Shown: positions 26,192-33,972 of the stretch, piece after piece
Position numbering within the stretch: the stretch's first letter is position 1
How the letters are laid out: the number at the start of each line of letters is the position of its first letter
Assembly (NCBI RefSeq): GCF_015554145.1
Contig: NZ_JADNHZ010000001.1
Coordinates: forward strand, 62,001 to 126,000
From: Collinsella aerofaciens
Lineage (GTDB): Bacteria > Actinomycetota > Coriobacteriia > Coriobacteriales > Coriobacteriaceae
Length of the DNA: 64,000 nucleotides
Direction of reading: 5' to 3'
The notes under the pieces: generated by a model
What the model was told of the DNA's origin: nothing
The model's database searches: none
What the model saw: the letters and a program-made list of their open reading frames with translations, nothing else
Translations under genes and position numbers: made by a program

Positions 26192-29100
26192 CTACTTCTT
26201 AATGCAGCGCCCCAGACGCTTGGCGACCGATGCAACGGCCTCCTCGCTGGCCGGCCCGCAGCTCACGCAGCCATCGTGGGCACGCATCTGGCCGGTGACC
26301 TCGTCCATCGCGAGCGGCGCCACCTTCTCGAGCTTAAAGCCCTTACCGGCGCGCATGTTCTCCTTGGCCACGCTGATCATGAGCTTAATACGGTTGAGCT
26401 GGTTGACCTCGGACGCGCCGGGGTCGTAGTCCACCGCGACGATGTTGCTCTCGGGATGTTGGCGGCGCAGCTCCTTGATTACAGCCTTGCCCACCACGTG
26501 ATTGGGCAGGCACGCGAAGGGCTGCGTGCAGATGATGTTGGGCGCACCGTGATCGATCAGGTCGAGCATCTCGGCCGTGAGCAGCCAGCCCTCGCCCATG
26601 TTGTTGCACACCGAAAGCACCGTGCGGGCCTTGTCAGCCATGGTGCCGATGCGCTCGGGCGCCTCAAAGCGGCGGGACTTCTCGAGCATCTCCTCCACCG
26701 GCGTGCGCATCCAGTCCACCAGCTTGATGAGCGCTTGCATGCCCGCACGCGTCGTGGCAGAGCTGCCCAACTCGTCCTTCTGCAGCTCGGCGTTGCTCAT
26801 GGAGTACAGGAAGAAGTCGAGCAGGCCCGGCACCACGGCCTCGCAGCCCTCGCGCTCGATGACATCGACCACGTGGTTGTTGGCCGTGGGGTGGAACTTG
26901 ACCAGGATCTCGCCGACCACGCCCACACGCGGCTTGGTACCCTCGCCCACAAGTGGCATGGTGTCGAACGCGCGAATGGCCTCACGGCACAGCTTGGTGT
27001 AGTTATGCCTGTTGAACTTGGGCACCAGCTTGCGAGCGCGCGCCATGTACTCCTCATAGAGCGCGTTGGCGGCACCGGGCGTGGCCTCGTACGGGCGGCA
27101 GCGGTAGAGCATCTGCATCATCACGTCGCCAAAGAGCACCGCGTAGACCGCCTGCTTAAGCAGCGCCGGCGTCAGCTTGAAGCCGGGGTTGTCCTCGCCA
27201 AGCGCCACGGCCGAAAGCGAGATCACCGGGATCTCGGGGTGCCCGCTCTCGCGCAGTGCCTTGCGGATGAGCGCGATGTAGTTGGTGGCACGGCAGCCGC
27301 CGCCGGTCTGGCTGATGACCACGGCCGTCTTGGACAGGTCGTACCGACCGCTCTCGATGGCCTCCATGATCTGGCCCGTCACCAGAATCGACGGATAGCA
27401 GATGTCATTGTTCACATAGCGCAGACCGGCCTCGACGGCATCGTGGTCAGTCGAGGGCAGCAGCTCCAGGTTGTAGCCGGCACCACGGAACACCTCTTTG
27501 ACCAGGTCAAAGTGGATCGGCGCCATCTGCGGGCACAGGATGGTGTAGCCCTCCTCGCGCATCTGCTCGGTAAAGGGCACCTTGGGCCATGCGGTCGAAG
27601 CGCTCTCACGCTGCGCCTCGAACGTATACTTGCGGCTCGCGAACGCGGGGGCATCCGCGGAGGGAGCCACCGGCGCGGCATCGCCCTGCTCGTAGGCCTC
27701 GCCCGCGGCCGTGGCCTCTGCCAGGCGCTCGGCCTCCTGGTCCTTGAGTGCCGCCATGAGCGAGCGGATGCGGATGCGCGCGGCACCCAGATTGGACACC
27801 TCGTCGATCTTGAGCACGGTGTAGATCTTGCCGCTGGCCTCCAGGATTTCCTGCACCTGGTCGGTGGTCAGGGCATCGAGACCGCAGCCGAAGGAATTAA
27901 GCTGGATCAGGTCAAGGTCGTTGCGCATGGTCACAAAACGAGCGACGGCATACAGGCGGCTGTGGTACATCCACTGGTCGACGACGCGGATCGGGCGCTC
28001 GGGCTTCACCAGATGCGCGAGCGAATCCTCGGTAAAGACCGCAAAGCCAAAGCTCGAGATAAGCTCGGGCAGGGCGTGGTTGATCTCGGGGTCGTTGTGG
28101 TAGGGACGGCCGGCGAGCACAATGCCGTGGCCGCCGTGGTCCTCGACCCACTTAAGGGCCTCCTCGCCCATGGTCTGGATGTCCTCGTGGAAACGTGCGT
28201 CGGCCTCGTAGGCGGCGTTGACGGCGGCATCGACCTCGGAGCGCGTAATCTTGGGGCCGCGCACACGACCGCGACCGGCCTCGGCGTCGGCCACACGGTC
28301 GACGGCGAGCACTTGGTACAGGCGGCGCTTGAGCTCGGTCTTGTCATGATAGGGCACAAACGGATACAAGAACTCGATGTTCTGCTCGCGGATCTCGTCG
28401 ATGTTGAGCGCCAGCGCCGTGGGGTAGCTCATGACGATGGGGCAGTTATAGCAGTTGCCAGCCGTCGGGTCCTCCTTGCGCTCCCAGCGCACGCACGGCA
28501 TCCAGATAAAGTCGACATCGCGGTCGATGAGATTCATCACGTGGCCGTGGCTCATCTTTGCCGGGTAGCACACGCTCTCGGACGGCATGGACTCGATGCC
28601 CGCCTGGTAGGTCTTCTTACTCGACTGGTCGGACAGCTGCACGCTAAAGCCCAGGCGCGTAAAGAACGCGTGCCAGAAGGGGTAGTTCTCGTACATGTTG
28701 AGTGCGCGCGGGATACCCACGGTGCCGCGCGGGGCCTCGTCGGGGCTCAGCACCTCGCGGTTAAACAGCAACTCGTTTTTCTTTTTGAAGAGGTTGGGGG
28801 CCTCGGTCTTTTGCTTTTTGTGGCCGGCACCCTTCTCGCAGCGGTTACCGGTGATAAAGCGCCTGCCGCCGCCAAAATCGTTGACGGTAAGCTGGCAGTT
28901 GTTGGAGCAACGTCCGCAGCGGACGTGCTTTTGCGTCACGGTGAGGTGCGCGATGTCCTCGGCCGAAAGGATGGTCGAGGTGCCGTCGGCGCCGGCGCGA
29001 TCGCGGGCGAGCAGGGCCGCACCGTAGGCGCCCATACAGCCGGCGATGTCGGGGCGCACGGCGTGAACACCGGTGAGCTGCTCAAACGCACGCAGCGTGG

Positions 29101-30973
29101 CGTCGGACATAAAGGTGCCGCCTTGGACGATCACCTGATTGCCGATCTCCTTGGGGTCGCGCAGCTTAATGACCTTGAACAGGGCATTCTTGATGACGGA
29201 ATAAGACAGGCCGGCCGCGATGTCGCCCACCGTGGCGCCTTCCTTTTGCGCCTGCTTGACGCGCGAGTTCATAAAGACCGTGCAGCGGCTGCCCAGGTCG
29301 ACGGGGGCCTTGGCATGAATGGCGGCATCGGCAAACGCGCGCACGTCCATGTTCATAGACACGGCGAAACTCTCGATAAAGCTGCCGCAGCCCGACGAGC
29401 AGGCCTCGTTGAGCATGATGTGCTCGATGACGCCGTCCTTGACGCGCAGACACTTCATGTCCTGGCCGCCGATGTCCAGAATAAACTCGACGCCGGGCAG
29501 GAATGCCTTGGCGCCGCGCAGGTGCGCGACGGTCTCGATCTCGCCGGAGTCAGCCTTGAGGGCCTCGATGAGCAGCGCCTCGCCGTAGCCCGTGGTGGTC
29601 ACGTGGCCGATGGTGCAGCCCGCGGGGATGTGGTTGTAGAAATCGGCCATGATGACCTTGGCCGTGCCCAGGATGTCGCCGTTGTTGTTGCCGTACCAGG
29701 TGTGCAGCAGCTGGCCATCCTCGCCCACGAGCGCGGCCTTCATGGTGGTAGAGCCGGCGTCGATGCCAATGAACACGCGGCCGGTGTAGCCGTCGAGCTT
29801 GCCCTTGGGGACGACCTCGGTGTCGTGGCGACCCTTGAACTCGGCAAAGTCCTCGTCGGTGGCAAAGAGCGGATCTAGACGCTCGACCTCGGCACCCTGC
29901 GTGTCGCCCAAGCTGTCGATGGCCTCGATGAGCTGCGGGAACGTGCTGAGCTTGTTGGACTCGTGCGCCATGGCGGCGCCGCTTGCCACAAACAGGTGGG
30001 CGTTTTGGGGCACAATGCGGTGCTCCTCGTCCAGGTTGAGCGTGAGGTAGAAGCGGTGACGCAGCTCGGAGAGATACTGCAGCGGGCCGCCCAGGAAGGC
30101 GACGTTGCCGCGGATGGGACGGCCGCACGCCAGACCCGAGATGGTCTGGGTCACGACCGCCTGGAAGATGGAGGCGGCCACGTCCTCGGGGCGGGCGCCC
30201 TCATTGAGCAGCGGCTGCACGTCGGTCTTGGCAAAAACGCCGCAGCGGCTGGCGATGGGATAGATGGTGGTGGCGTTGGCCGCGAGCTCGTTGAGGCCGC
30301 CGGCATCGGTGTGGAGCAGGGTTGCCATCTGGTCGATGAACGCGCCCGTGCCGCCGGCGCAGGTGCCGTTCATGCGCTGCTCGATGCCGTTATCGAAGTA
30401 GATGATCTTGGCGTCCTCGCCGCCCAACTCGATGGCGACATCGGTGGCCGGGATGAGGGTCTCGACGGCGCGCTTGCTGGCGATGACTTCCTGGACAAAC
30501 TCTAGGTCGAGCCATTGGGAAAGCAGCAGACCGCCCGAGCCGGTAATGGCGCAGGTCATTTGGGCCGTCGGCAGCACGGTCGCAGCACCCTCGAACAGGT
30601 CGCGGGCGCAGGCACGGACGTCGGTGTGGTGGCGCTGGTACTTGGCGTAGACGATCTGGTTGTCGTCGTTGAGCACGGCGAGCTTGACGGTGGTGGAGCC
30701 CACATCGATGCCCAGGTGTAGGTTGCCGCGGGCGGCCTCGGGGTTGAAAATCGCGCCTTCGGGGGCGTGGGCGGCGGCTACGGGCTCAGTAGCGGTAGCG
30801 GGCTCGGCGGCGACGGACGTCTCCCCTGCCGCGTTCTTGGCATCGGCAACTGCCTCGGCAACTTTCTCGACAGCCGCGGTCGCGGCCTTCTGCGCAGCGT
30901 CCATCACGGTGGGCGCGGCCTCGCGTGCGGCAGCAACCATGCGGTCCTTGATGCCCTCGACGAGTTTGCTCAT
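26192..30973 (-). CDS. Giant acyl-CoA dehydratase activase / DUF2229 fusion protein
   Basis: A 1593-residue protein of the 2-hydroxyacyl-CoA dehydratase activator group. After an Ala-rich N-terminal extension (1-80) it has a first ASKHA ATPase domain (LHLGIDVGSTTVKL near 83) and a second (GRVFIGIDAGSTTMKAAL near 397). A cysteine cluster follows (VRCGRCSNNC near 683), then a DUF2229 region (from about 745, with GNCYNCPIV near 838), an HgdB-like part (PYHNDPEINH and later QTGGGCRATNY), and a last CVSCG near 1570. Such proteins hydrolyse ATP to drive one-electron transfer from a [4Fe-4S] cluster to a partner. No separate dehydratase subunits are adjacent. A TetR gene lies 11 bp upstream in the same operon. 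Confidence 0.9.
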   Translation of the reverse strand: MSKLVEGIKDRMVAAAREAAPTVMDAAQKAATAAVEKVAEAVADAKNAAGETSVAAEPATATEPVAAAHAPEGAIFNPEAARGNLHLGIDVGSTTVKLAVLNDDNQIVYAKYQRHHTDVRACARDLFEGAATVLPTAQMTCAITGSGGLLLSQWLDLEFVQEVIASKRAVETLIPATDVAIELGGEDAKIIYFDNGIEQRMNGTCAGGTGAFIDQMATLLHTDAGGLNELAANATTIYPIASRCGVFAKTDVQPLLNEGARPEDVAASIFQAVVTQTISGLACGRPIRGNVAFLGGPLQYLSELRHRFYLTLNLDEEHRIVPQNAHLFVASGAAMAHESNKLSTFPQLIEAIDSLGDTQGAEVERLDPLFATDEDFAEFKGRHDTEVVPKGKLDGYTGRVFIGIDAGSTTMKAALVGEDGQLLHTWYGNNNGDILGTAKVIMADFYNHIPAGCTIGHVTTTGYGEALLIEALKADSGEIETVAHLRGAKAFLPGVEFILDIGGQDMKCLRVKDGVIEHIMLNEACSSGCGSFIESFAVSMNMDVRAFADAAIHAKAPVDLGSRCTVFMNSRVKQAQKEGATVGDIAAGLSYSVIKNALFKVIKLRDPKEIGNQVIVQGGTFMSDATLRAFEQLTGVHAVRPDIAGCMGAYGAALLARDRAGADGTSTILSAEDIAHLTVTQKHVRCGRCSNNCQLTVNDFGGGRRFITGNRCEKGAGHKKQKTEAPNLFKKKNELLFNREVLSPDEAPRGTVGIPRALNMYENYPFWHAFFTRLGFSVQLSDQSSKKTYQAGIESMPSESVCYPAKMSHGHVMNLIDRDVDFIWMPCVRWERKEDPTAGNCYNCPIVMSYPTALALNIDEIREQNIEFLYPFVPYHDKTELKRRLYQVLAVDRVADAEAGRGRVRGPKITRSEVDAAVNAAYEADARFHEDIQTMGEEALKWVEDHGGHGIVLAGRPYHNDPEINHALPELISSFGFAVFTEDSLAHLVKPERPIRVVDQWMYHSRLYAVARFVTMRNDLDLIQLNSFGCGLDALTTDQVQEILEASGKIYTVLKIDEVSNLGAARIRIRSLMAALKDQEAERLAEATAAGEAYEQGDAAPVAPSADAPAFASRKYTFEAQRESASTAWPKVPFTEQMREEGYTILCPQMAPIHFDLVKEVFRGAGYNLELLPSTDHDAVEAGLRYVNNDICYPSILVTGQIMEAIESGRYDLSKTAVVISQTGGGCRATNYIALIRKALRESGHPEIPVISLSAVALGEDNPGFKLTPALLKQAVYAVLFGDVMMQMLYRCRPYEATPGAANALYEEYMARARKLVPKFNRHNYTKLCREAIRAFDTMPLVGEGTKPRVGVVGEILVKFHPTANNHVVDVIEREGCEAVVPGLLDFFLYSMSNAELQKDELGSSATTRAGMQALIKLVDWMRTPVEEMLEKSRRFEAPERIGTMADKARTVLSVCNNMGEGWLLTAEMLDLIDHGAPNIICTQPFACLPNHVVGKAVIKELRRQHPESNIVAVDYDPGASEVNQLNRIKLMISVAKENMRAGKGFKLEKVAPLAMDEVTGQMRAHDGCVSCGPASEEAVASVAKRLGRCIKK

Positions 30974-30984
30974 TGTCTCTCCTC

Positions 30985-31695
30985 TTAGTTGTTGGACTCG
31001 ACGGTTGCAGCGGTGTCGGCCGCGTCCTCGAGCTGCAAGTTCAATAGCTTCATGCCGTATTCCGGCACGTTGATATCGATGGGTTGGCCATACAGGTCGC
31101 CGGGGCGCACAAAAGCGAGCACCGTCATAATGCGCGCCATGGCCTCGGGCGATTCGGTGAGCCCACGCTCAAACCAGCGCTGAATCAGGCCGACCTCGGC
31201 ACTCACGACGTAGGTGACGTAGTAGTCAAAGAACGTGCCCAGCGCCAGGCCCAAAATGCCCGTCTGCGCACGCGGCACCACAGCCTCACGCGCGGTGTCG
31301 ATGATCCTTTTAATGAAGGCCTGGTCGCCGCCCGGACCCAGCAGCGCACCGATTAAGTCGCGGTTGGCCGCAAGATAACGCAGCAGCTCAACCGAACCGG
31401 GCGCCGGCTCGAGCTCATCGATGTTGTGATAGAGATCGGGCAGCTGAGCTGCGGTGATGAGCTCAATGCGCTCACGGATCTCGGCCAGCAAGCCATCCTC
31501 GATCTGATTGATAAAGTCGGGGATATCGCGGTAGTGCGAATAGAACGTGCGACGCGTAAGACCGGCGCGCTCGGTGAGCGACGCGACATTAATGCGCGAA
31601 AGGTCGCCGCTTTCGGCAAGCTCGCTGGCAAGTGCCTGGCGAAGGGCACGCTGCGAGCGAAGGGACCGGCGATCGCATTTCTCGAGCTGGGACAA
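30985..31695 (-). CDS. TetR/AcrR family transcriptional regulator
   Basis: A 236-residue regulator. The N-terminal helix-turn-helix (residues about 12-58; INVASLTERAGLTRRTFYSHY is the recognition part) is followed by an all-helical ligand domain in which IRERIELITAAQ and the YVTYVVSAEVGLIQRWFERG stretch are seen. The start is TTG at 31695, with AAGGAGG six bases upstream. It precedes the activase gene by 11 bp and is probably co-transcribed with it. Two palindromic sites built on TTGCACA/TGTGCAA lie in its promoter, suggesting autoregulation of the operon. The ligand is unknown; an acyl-CoA or related metabolite is a guess from context. Confidence 0.9.
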   Translation of the reverse strand: MSQLEKCDRRSLRSQRALRQALASELAESGDLSRINVASLTERAGLTRRTFYSHYRDIPDFINQIEDGLLAEIRERIELITAAQLPDLYHNIDELEPAPGSVELLRYLAANRDLIGALLGPGGDQAFIKRIIDTAREAVVPRAQTGILGLALGTFFDYYVTYVVSAEVGLIQRWFERGLTESPEAMARIMTVLAFVRPGDLYGQPIDINVPEYGMKLLNLQLEDAADTAATVESNN

Positions 31696-31717
31696 GCGTC
31701 CTCCTTGTTACTCAGCC

Positions 31718-31761
31718 TGTGCGCTATTGCACAGTGCGAGTATTATTGCACACCGTGTGCA
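31718..31761 (-). promoter_or_regulatory. Promoter and TetR operators of the regulator-activase operon
   Basis: Two inverted repeats are present: TGCACACCGTGTGCA at 31747-31761 (perfect) and TGTGC-N6-GCACA at 31718-31733. On the minus strand the first lies between a -35-like TGTTGA and a -10-like TAATAC, so a bound repressor would block polymerase. The second lies between the -10 and the ribosome site. The repeated TATTGCACA half-sites fit a TetR dimer. Confidence 0.6.
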
Positions 31762-31787
31762 TCAACACGTAAAGGCAATATTTGGAA

Positions 31788-31816
31788 TGTGACGAGGAGG
31801 CAGCCCCTTTGTCACA
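31788..31816. repeat. Hairpin repeat family E, divergent copy
   Basis: TGTGAC/GTCACA arms around GAGGAGGCAGCCCCTTTG. The arms match the copy at 32513-32541, and the core matches the CAGTYCCTTTG pattern of this family. Confidence 0.6.
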
Positions 31817-31847
31817 ACCCGCCTGGCTTTTGGAGCGGCATTACCGA

Positions 31848-31876
31848 TTGTCCAAAATGTCATTCGTGGGTAGAAT
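31848..31876 (+). promoter_or_regulatory. Promoter reading toward the small toxin-like gene (possible antisense RNA)
   Basis: -35 TTGTCC, a 17-bp spacer and -10 TAGAAT on the plus strand. No open frame follows. The transcript would start near 31884, could fold (GCCCA/TGGGC) and would run into the shared terminator at 31931-31963 and the 3' end of the 41-codon gene on the other strand, the arrangement of type I antitoxin RNAs. Confidence 0.45.
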
Positions 31877-31930
31877 AGTGTCGACGGCAGCCCAAGTTGT
31901 AGCTGGCTGGGCAGCGCCGTTGTTTGCATT

Positions 31931-31963
31931 AGGGGGTCAACGCCTTAGCGGCGGCGACCCCTT
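31931..31963. terminator. Hairpin at the end of the small toxin-like gene
   Basis: AGGGGGTC..CGCC pairs with GGCG..GACCCCTT, containing the gene's TAA stop. It would end both the minus-strand mRNA and the plus-strand antisense transcript. Confidence 0.55.
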
Positions 31964-32070
31964 CTGTTGCGCTTCGAACGCTGCTTGAGTGCCTCGGAAA
32001 GGCCGACAAGCGCCGTGAAGAACGAGACCAAAGCGGTCAGAAGTCTCACGAAATCAATCAAATCGGTCAT
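31945..32070 (-). CDS. 41-residue membrane peptide, type I toxin-like
   Basis: A small gene with a good GGAGGTG six bases before the ATG. The 41-residue product starts MTDLIDF, has one hydrophobic helix (VRLLTALVSFFTALVGL) and a strongly basic tail (KQRSKRNRRGRRR). This is the build of Fst/Ldr or holin-like type I toxins, which damage the membrane and are silenced by an overlapping antisense RNA. A convergent plus-strand promoter lies at 31848, and a minus-strand promoter (TTCGCA-18-TAGAAT, 32135-32164) lies upstream with an inverted repeat over its -35. It could also be an orphan small membrane protein; toxicity is inference. Confidence 0.55.
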   Translation of the reverse strand: MTDLIDFVRLLTALVSFFTALVGLSEALKQRSKRNRRGRRR

Positions 32071-32134
32071 GGGCATCACCTCCCATCAAATGGAGGGCGC
32101 TGCCCGGCACATGGAACTGCCGTCAACGATACCG

Positions 32135-32177
32135 ATTCTATCAAAGCGCAGTTAGATATGCGAATGTTTGTTCGCAT
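32135..32177 (-). promoter_or_regulatory. Promoter with overlapping inverted repeat, small toxin-like gene
   Basis: On the minus strand, -35 TTCGCA, an 18-bp spacer and -10 TAGAAT. The -35 lies inside the perfect inverted repeat ATGCGAA-N6-TTCGCAT (32158-32177), a likely operator. Confidence 0.45.
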
Positions 32178-32190
32178 TTCAGAAGATCGG

Positions 32191-32235
32191 AGCTCGGGTA
32201 TGGCGAAGGAGCAGTTCCTTTGCCATACCCGAGCT
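32191..32235. repeat. Hairpin repeat family E, copy with AGCTCGGGTATGGC arms
   Basis: AGCTCGGGTATGGCGAAGGA pairs with TCCTTTGCCATACCCGAGCT over a loop of about 4-5 nt. The core AAGGAGCAGTTCCTTTG parallels AAGGGACAGTCCCTTTG at 32513, while the outer arms are unrelated. Confidence 0.75.
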
Positions 32236-32259
32236 TGTCGCCGAACTGCCAACTACATT

Positions 32260-32458
32260 TTTCGAGTTATTCGGCCACGCTACTGGTTTTGTATAAATGC
32301 ACCGCCGGGATTATCTGAGGGTTTTTGTCCTTATTTGAGCGTATACATGCCCATTTGCGCACTTACGTCACCGAATCAAACACCATTAGAGGCATGAATG
32401 TTCCCGAGAGGGCATCTCTAGCCATTTAACGACCTCCGACAGGCCGAATAACTCGAAA
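32260..32458. mobile_element. MITE-like region with 17-bp perfect terminal inverted repeats
   Basis: TTTCGAGTTATTCGGCC at 32260-32276 and its exact complement at 32442-32458 enclose 165 bp with no gene. Imperfect complementarity continues about 10 bp outside. No target duplication is evident and no transposase is present, so this is a candidate non-autonomous element or its relic. Confidence 0.45.
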
Positions 32459-32512
32459 TTTGTTGGTAGCGAAAGTGTGACAGTCCTATACGCCAAAAGC
32501 CGGTATCTCCCA

Positions 32513-32541
32513 TGTGACAAAGGGACAGTCCCTTTGTCACA
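32513..32541. repeat. Hairpin repeat family E, perfect copy (TGTGACAAAGGGAC arms)
   Basis: A near-perfect palindrome: GTGACAAAGGGAC, one base, GTCCCTTTGTCAC. It directly abuts the stop codon of the HAD gene and probably ends its transcript. It shares the GGGAC(A/T) core with family A. Confidence 0.85.
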
Positions 32542-33399
32542 TTATTCGATGACGGTGCGGGAGTTTTGCTTGCGCATGGTGGCGAGCATGTGTTTGGGGA
32601 CGGCGTGGACCATGCAGCTGCCGATGGTCGCACTCGCGGCGGCCTTAGCTGCATCACTGCCGTTTTTGGTCGCGTAGCTGTGGCGGAAACGCTTGAGCAT
32701 GGCGATGTCGTTGCCGCCGTCTCCATAGACCGTAACCTCGTCCTCGGCAATACCGTAGTAGCCCGCCAGCCAGGCCACGCTCTCGCCCTTGTTGCACGCC
32801 ACGTCCGTGATCTCGAACATCACCGGGTCGAACGGCGCGTTGACCACACGGTCCGAACGCTCGGCCAAATATGTCTTAAGGTCACGCTCCAGCTCGGGCG
32901 AGGTCACGCGACAATTGATCTTGCATACATCGTGACGCAGGATGTCACCGATCGACTGGTCGAAATACTGTTCCTCATGGTACCCGCCACGCGCACGCAT
33001 GCCGCGCATCAAGATGCGCTTGATAGGACTGTCTTTTTTAAAGCCCGCCTGATGCATCTCGAACGAACCGCTCGAAAACATGCCATCGGGCGTAGAACAA
33101 TCAAAACAGATATCCGGAAACTCCTTGAGTAGCTCCTCGGTGATCTGCGGATCGATGGTCCAGGTCTTGAGCACCTCGCCATGACTGTCGCGCACAATGG
33201 AACCGTTAGAGCAGCAGGCATCGAGCGCCAGCCCCGTAAAGCCATGCTCGCCGATCGGCAGCGTCGAGCGTCCGGTCGCGGGAACCACATGCAGGCCAGC
33301 CTCGGTCAGTTCGCGAATGACACGGCGGATGGTCCCATCCGCCTCGTGCAGGGCGTTAAGCAACGTACCGTCTAAGTCACTCGCGAACATCTTGATCAT
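32542..33399 (-). CDS. HAD superfamily Cof-type phosphatase
   Basis: A 285-residue cytoplasmic phosphatase of the HAD Cof/IIB group acting on sugar phosphates or similar small substrates. Motif I is FASDLDGTLLN (two Asp) and motif II is VPATGRS. The C2B cap is in the middle, then motif III Lys is in VACNKGESVAWL and motif IV is TVYGDGGNDIAML. The length is right. The ATG at 33399 fits the AGAGG ribosome site better than the ATG two codons upstream. The substrate is unknown. Confidence 0.92.
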   Translation of the reverse strand: MIKMFASDLDGTLLNALHEADGTIRRVIRELTEAGLHVVPATGRSTLPIGEHGFTGLALDACCSNGSIVRDSHGEVLKTWTIDPQITEELLKEFPDICFDCSTPDGMFSSGSFEMHQAGFKKDSPIKRILMRGMRARGGYHEEQYFDQSIGDILRHDVCKINCRVTSPELERDLKTYLAERSDRVVNAPFDPVMFEITDVACNKGESVAWLAGYYGIAEDEVTVYGDGGNDIAMLKRFRHSYATKNGSDAAKAAASATIGSCMVHAVPKHMLATMRKQNSRTVIE

Positions 33400-33440
33400 G
33401 GGCATGCCTCTCTTTCGTCTGCACGATATTGTAGACGAGA

Positions 33441-33470
33441 ACGGGCGCGCCCCAAGAGAGGCACGCCCGT
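33441..33470 (-). terminator. Terminator downstream of the PII gene
   Basis: ACGGGCG/CGCCCGT stem extended by GCC/GGC. The T-rich tail on the minus strand (TTCTCGTCT) is weak. Confidence 0.5.
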
Positions 33471-33486
33471 CAGGCGAAAGATTGTC

Positions 33487-33825
33487 CTACACCGCGGCGG
33501 GGCCATGTTCGCCGGTGCGAATGCGGATGACTTCCTCGACCGGCTCGACCCAGATCTTGCCGTCGCCGACGGCGCCGGTGCGGGCGGCATTGCAGATGAT
33601 GTCGACAATTCCGTCGACATGTTCATCGGCGCAGATGAGGGTGAACTGCACCTTAGGGATCGTGTTGACAAGCAACTCGTTGCCGCGCACGTATTCCTTC
33701 CAGCCATGCTGCGCGCCGCAGCCCTGCACCTGGTTGATAGTCATACCGCGAACATCAGCAGCAAACAGCGCGTCTTTAAGAACCTCAAGCTTCTCCTGGC
33801 GCACGATAGCCGTGATCTTTTTCAT
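33487..33825 (-). CDS. PII nitrogen regulatory protein (GlnK-like)
   Basis: A 112-residue PII signal protein, trimeric and cytoplasmic, which senses ATP/ADP/2-oxoglutarate and gates the ammonium channel. It has MKKITAIVRQEKLEVLKDAL, the T-loop region CGAQHGWKEYVRGNELLVNTIPKVQ, and the nucleotide-binding GAVGDGKIWVEPVEEVIRIRTGE. Aligned to E. coli GlnB, position 51 (the uridylylated Tyr) is Leu and position 46 is Val; a Tyr stands at 45. So control by uridylylation is unlikely, and direct metabolite sensing is expected. It lies downstream of amt, the usual amt-glnK pair, but separated by palindrome P2. Confidence 0.95.
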   Translation of the reverse strand: MKKITAIVRQEKLEVLKDALFAADVRGMTINQVQGCGAQHGWKEYVRGNELLVNTIPKVQFTLICADEHVDGIVDIICNAARTGAVGDGKIWVEPVEEVIRIRTGEHGPAAV

Positions 33826-33868
33826 AATGAATTCCTCTCAATAATCAACGTATCCCTTTACATGAGAC

Positions 33869-33972
33869 GCGGGTTTCCCAGGTGCCGCAGATTGGGTTGA
33901 AAGAGGAGCGCCGCGTACTTTTGTACGCAAGCGACGGTTTGAAACCCAAGGTGCGGTGCCTGGGGAAGCCGC
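33869..33972. repeat. Long nested palindrome P2 (about 104 bp)
   Basis: Two arms of 50 bp match as inverted copies with scattered mismatches (GGTTTCCCAGGTGCCGCA against its partner), closed by GCGTAC-TTTT-GTACGC. It begins exactly at the amt stop codon and separates amt from the PII gene, so it could reduce or terminate transcription into it. Confidence 0.85.

Noticed and set aside
26276-29878. 1200-codon open frame on the plus strand inside the activase gene
   Set aside because: It is a high-GC shadow frame of the minus-strand activase, with His/Val/Leu-rich composition and no protein motif.
31967-32155. 62-codon plus-strand frame over the small toxin-like gene
   Set aside because: It lacks a ribosome site and lies antisense to the 41-codon gene that has a strong one.
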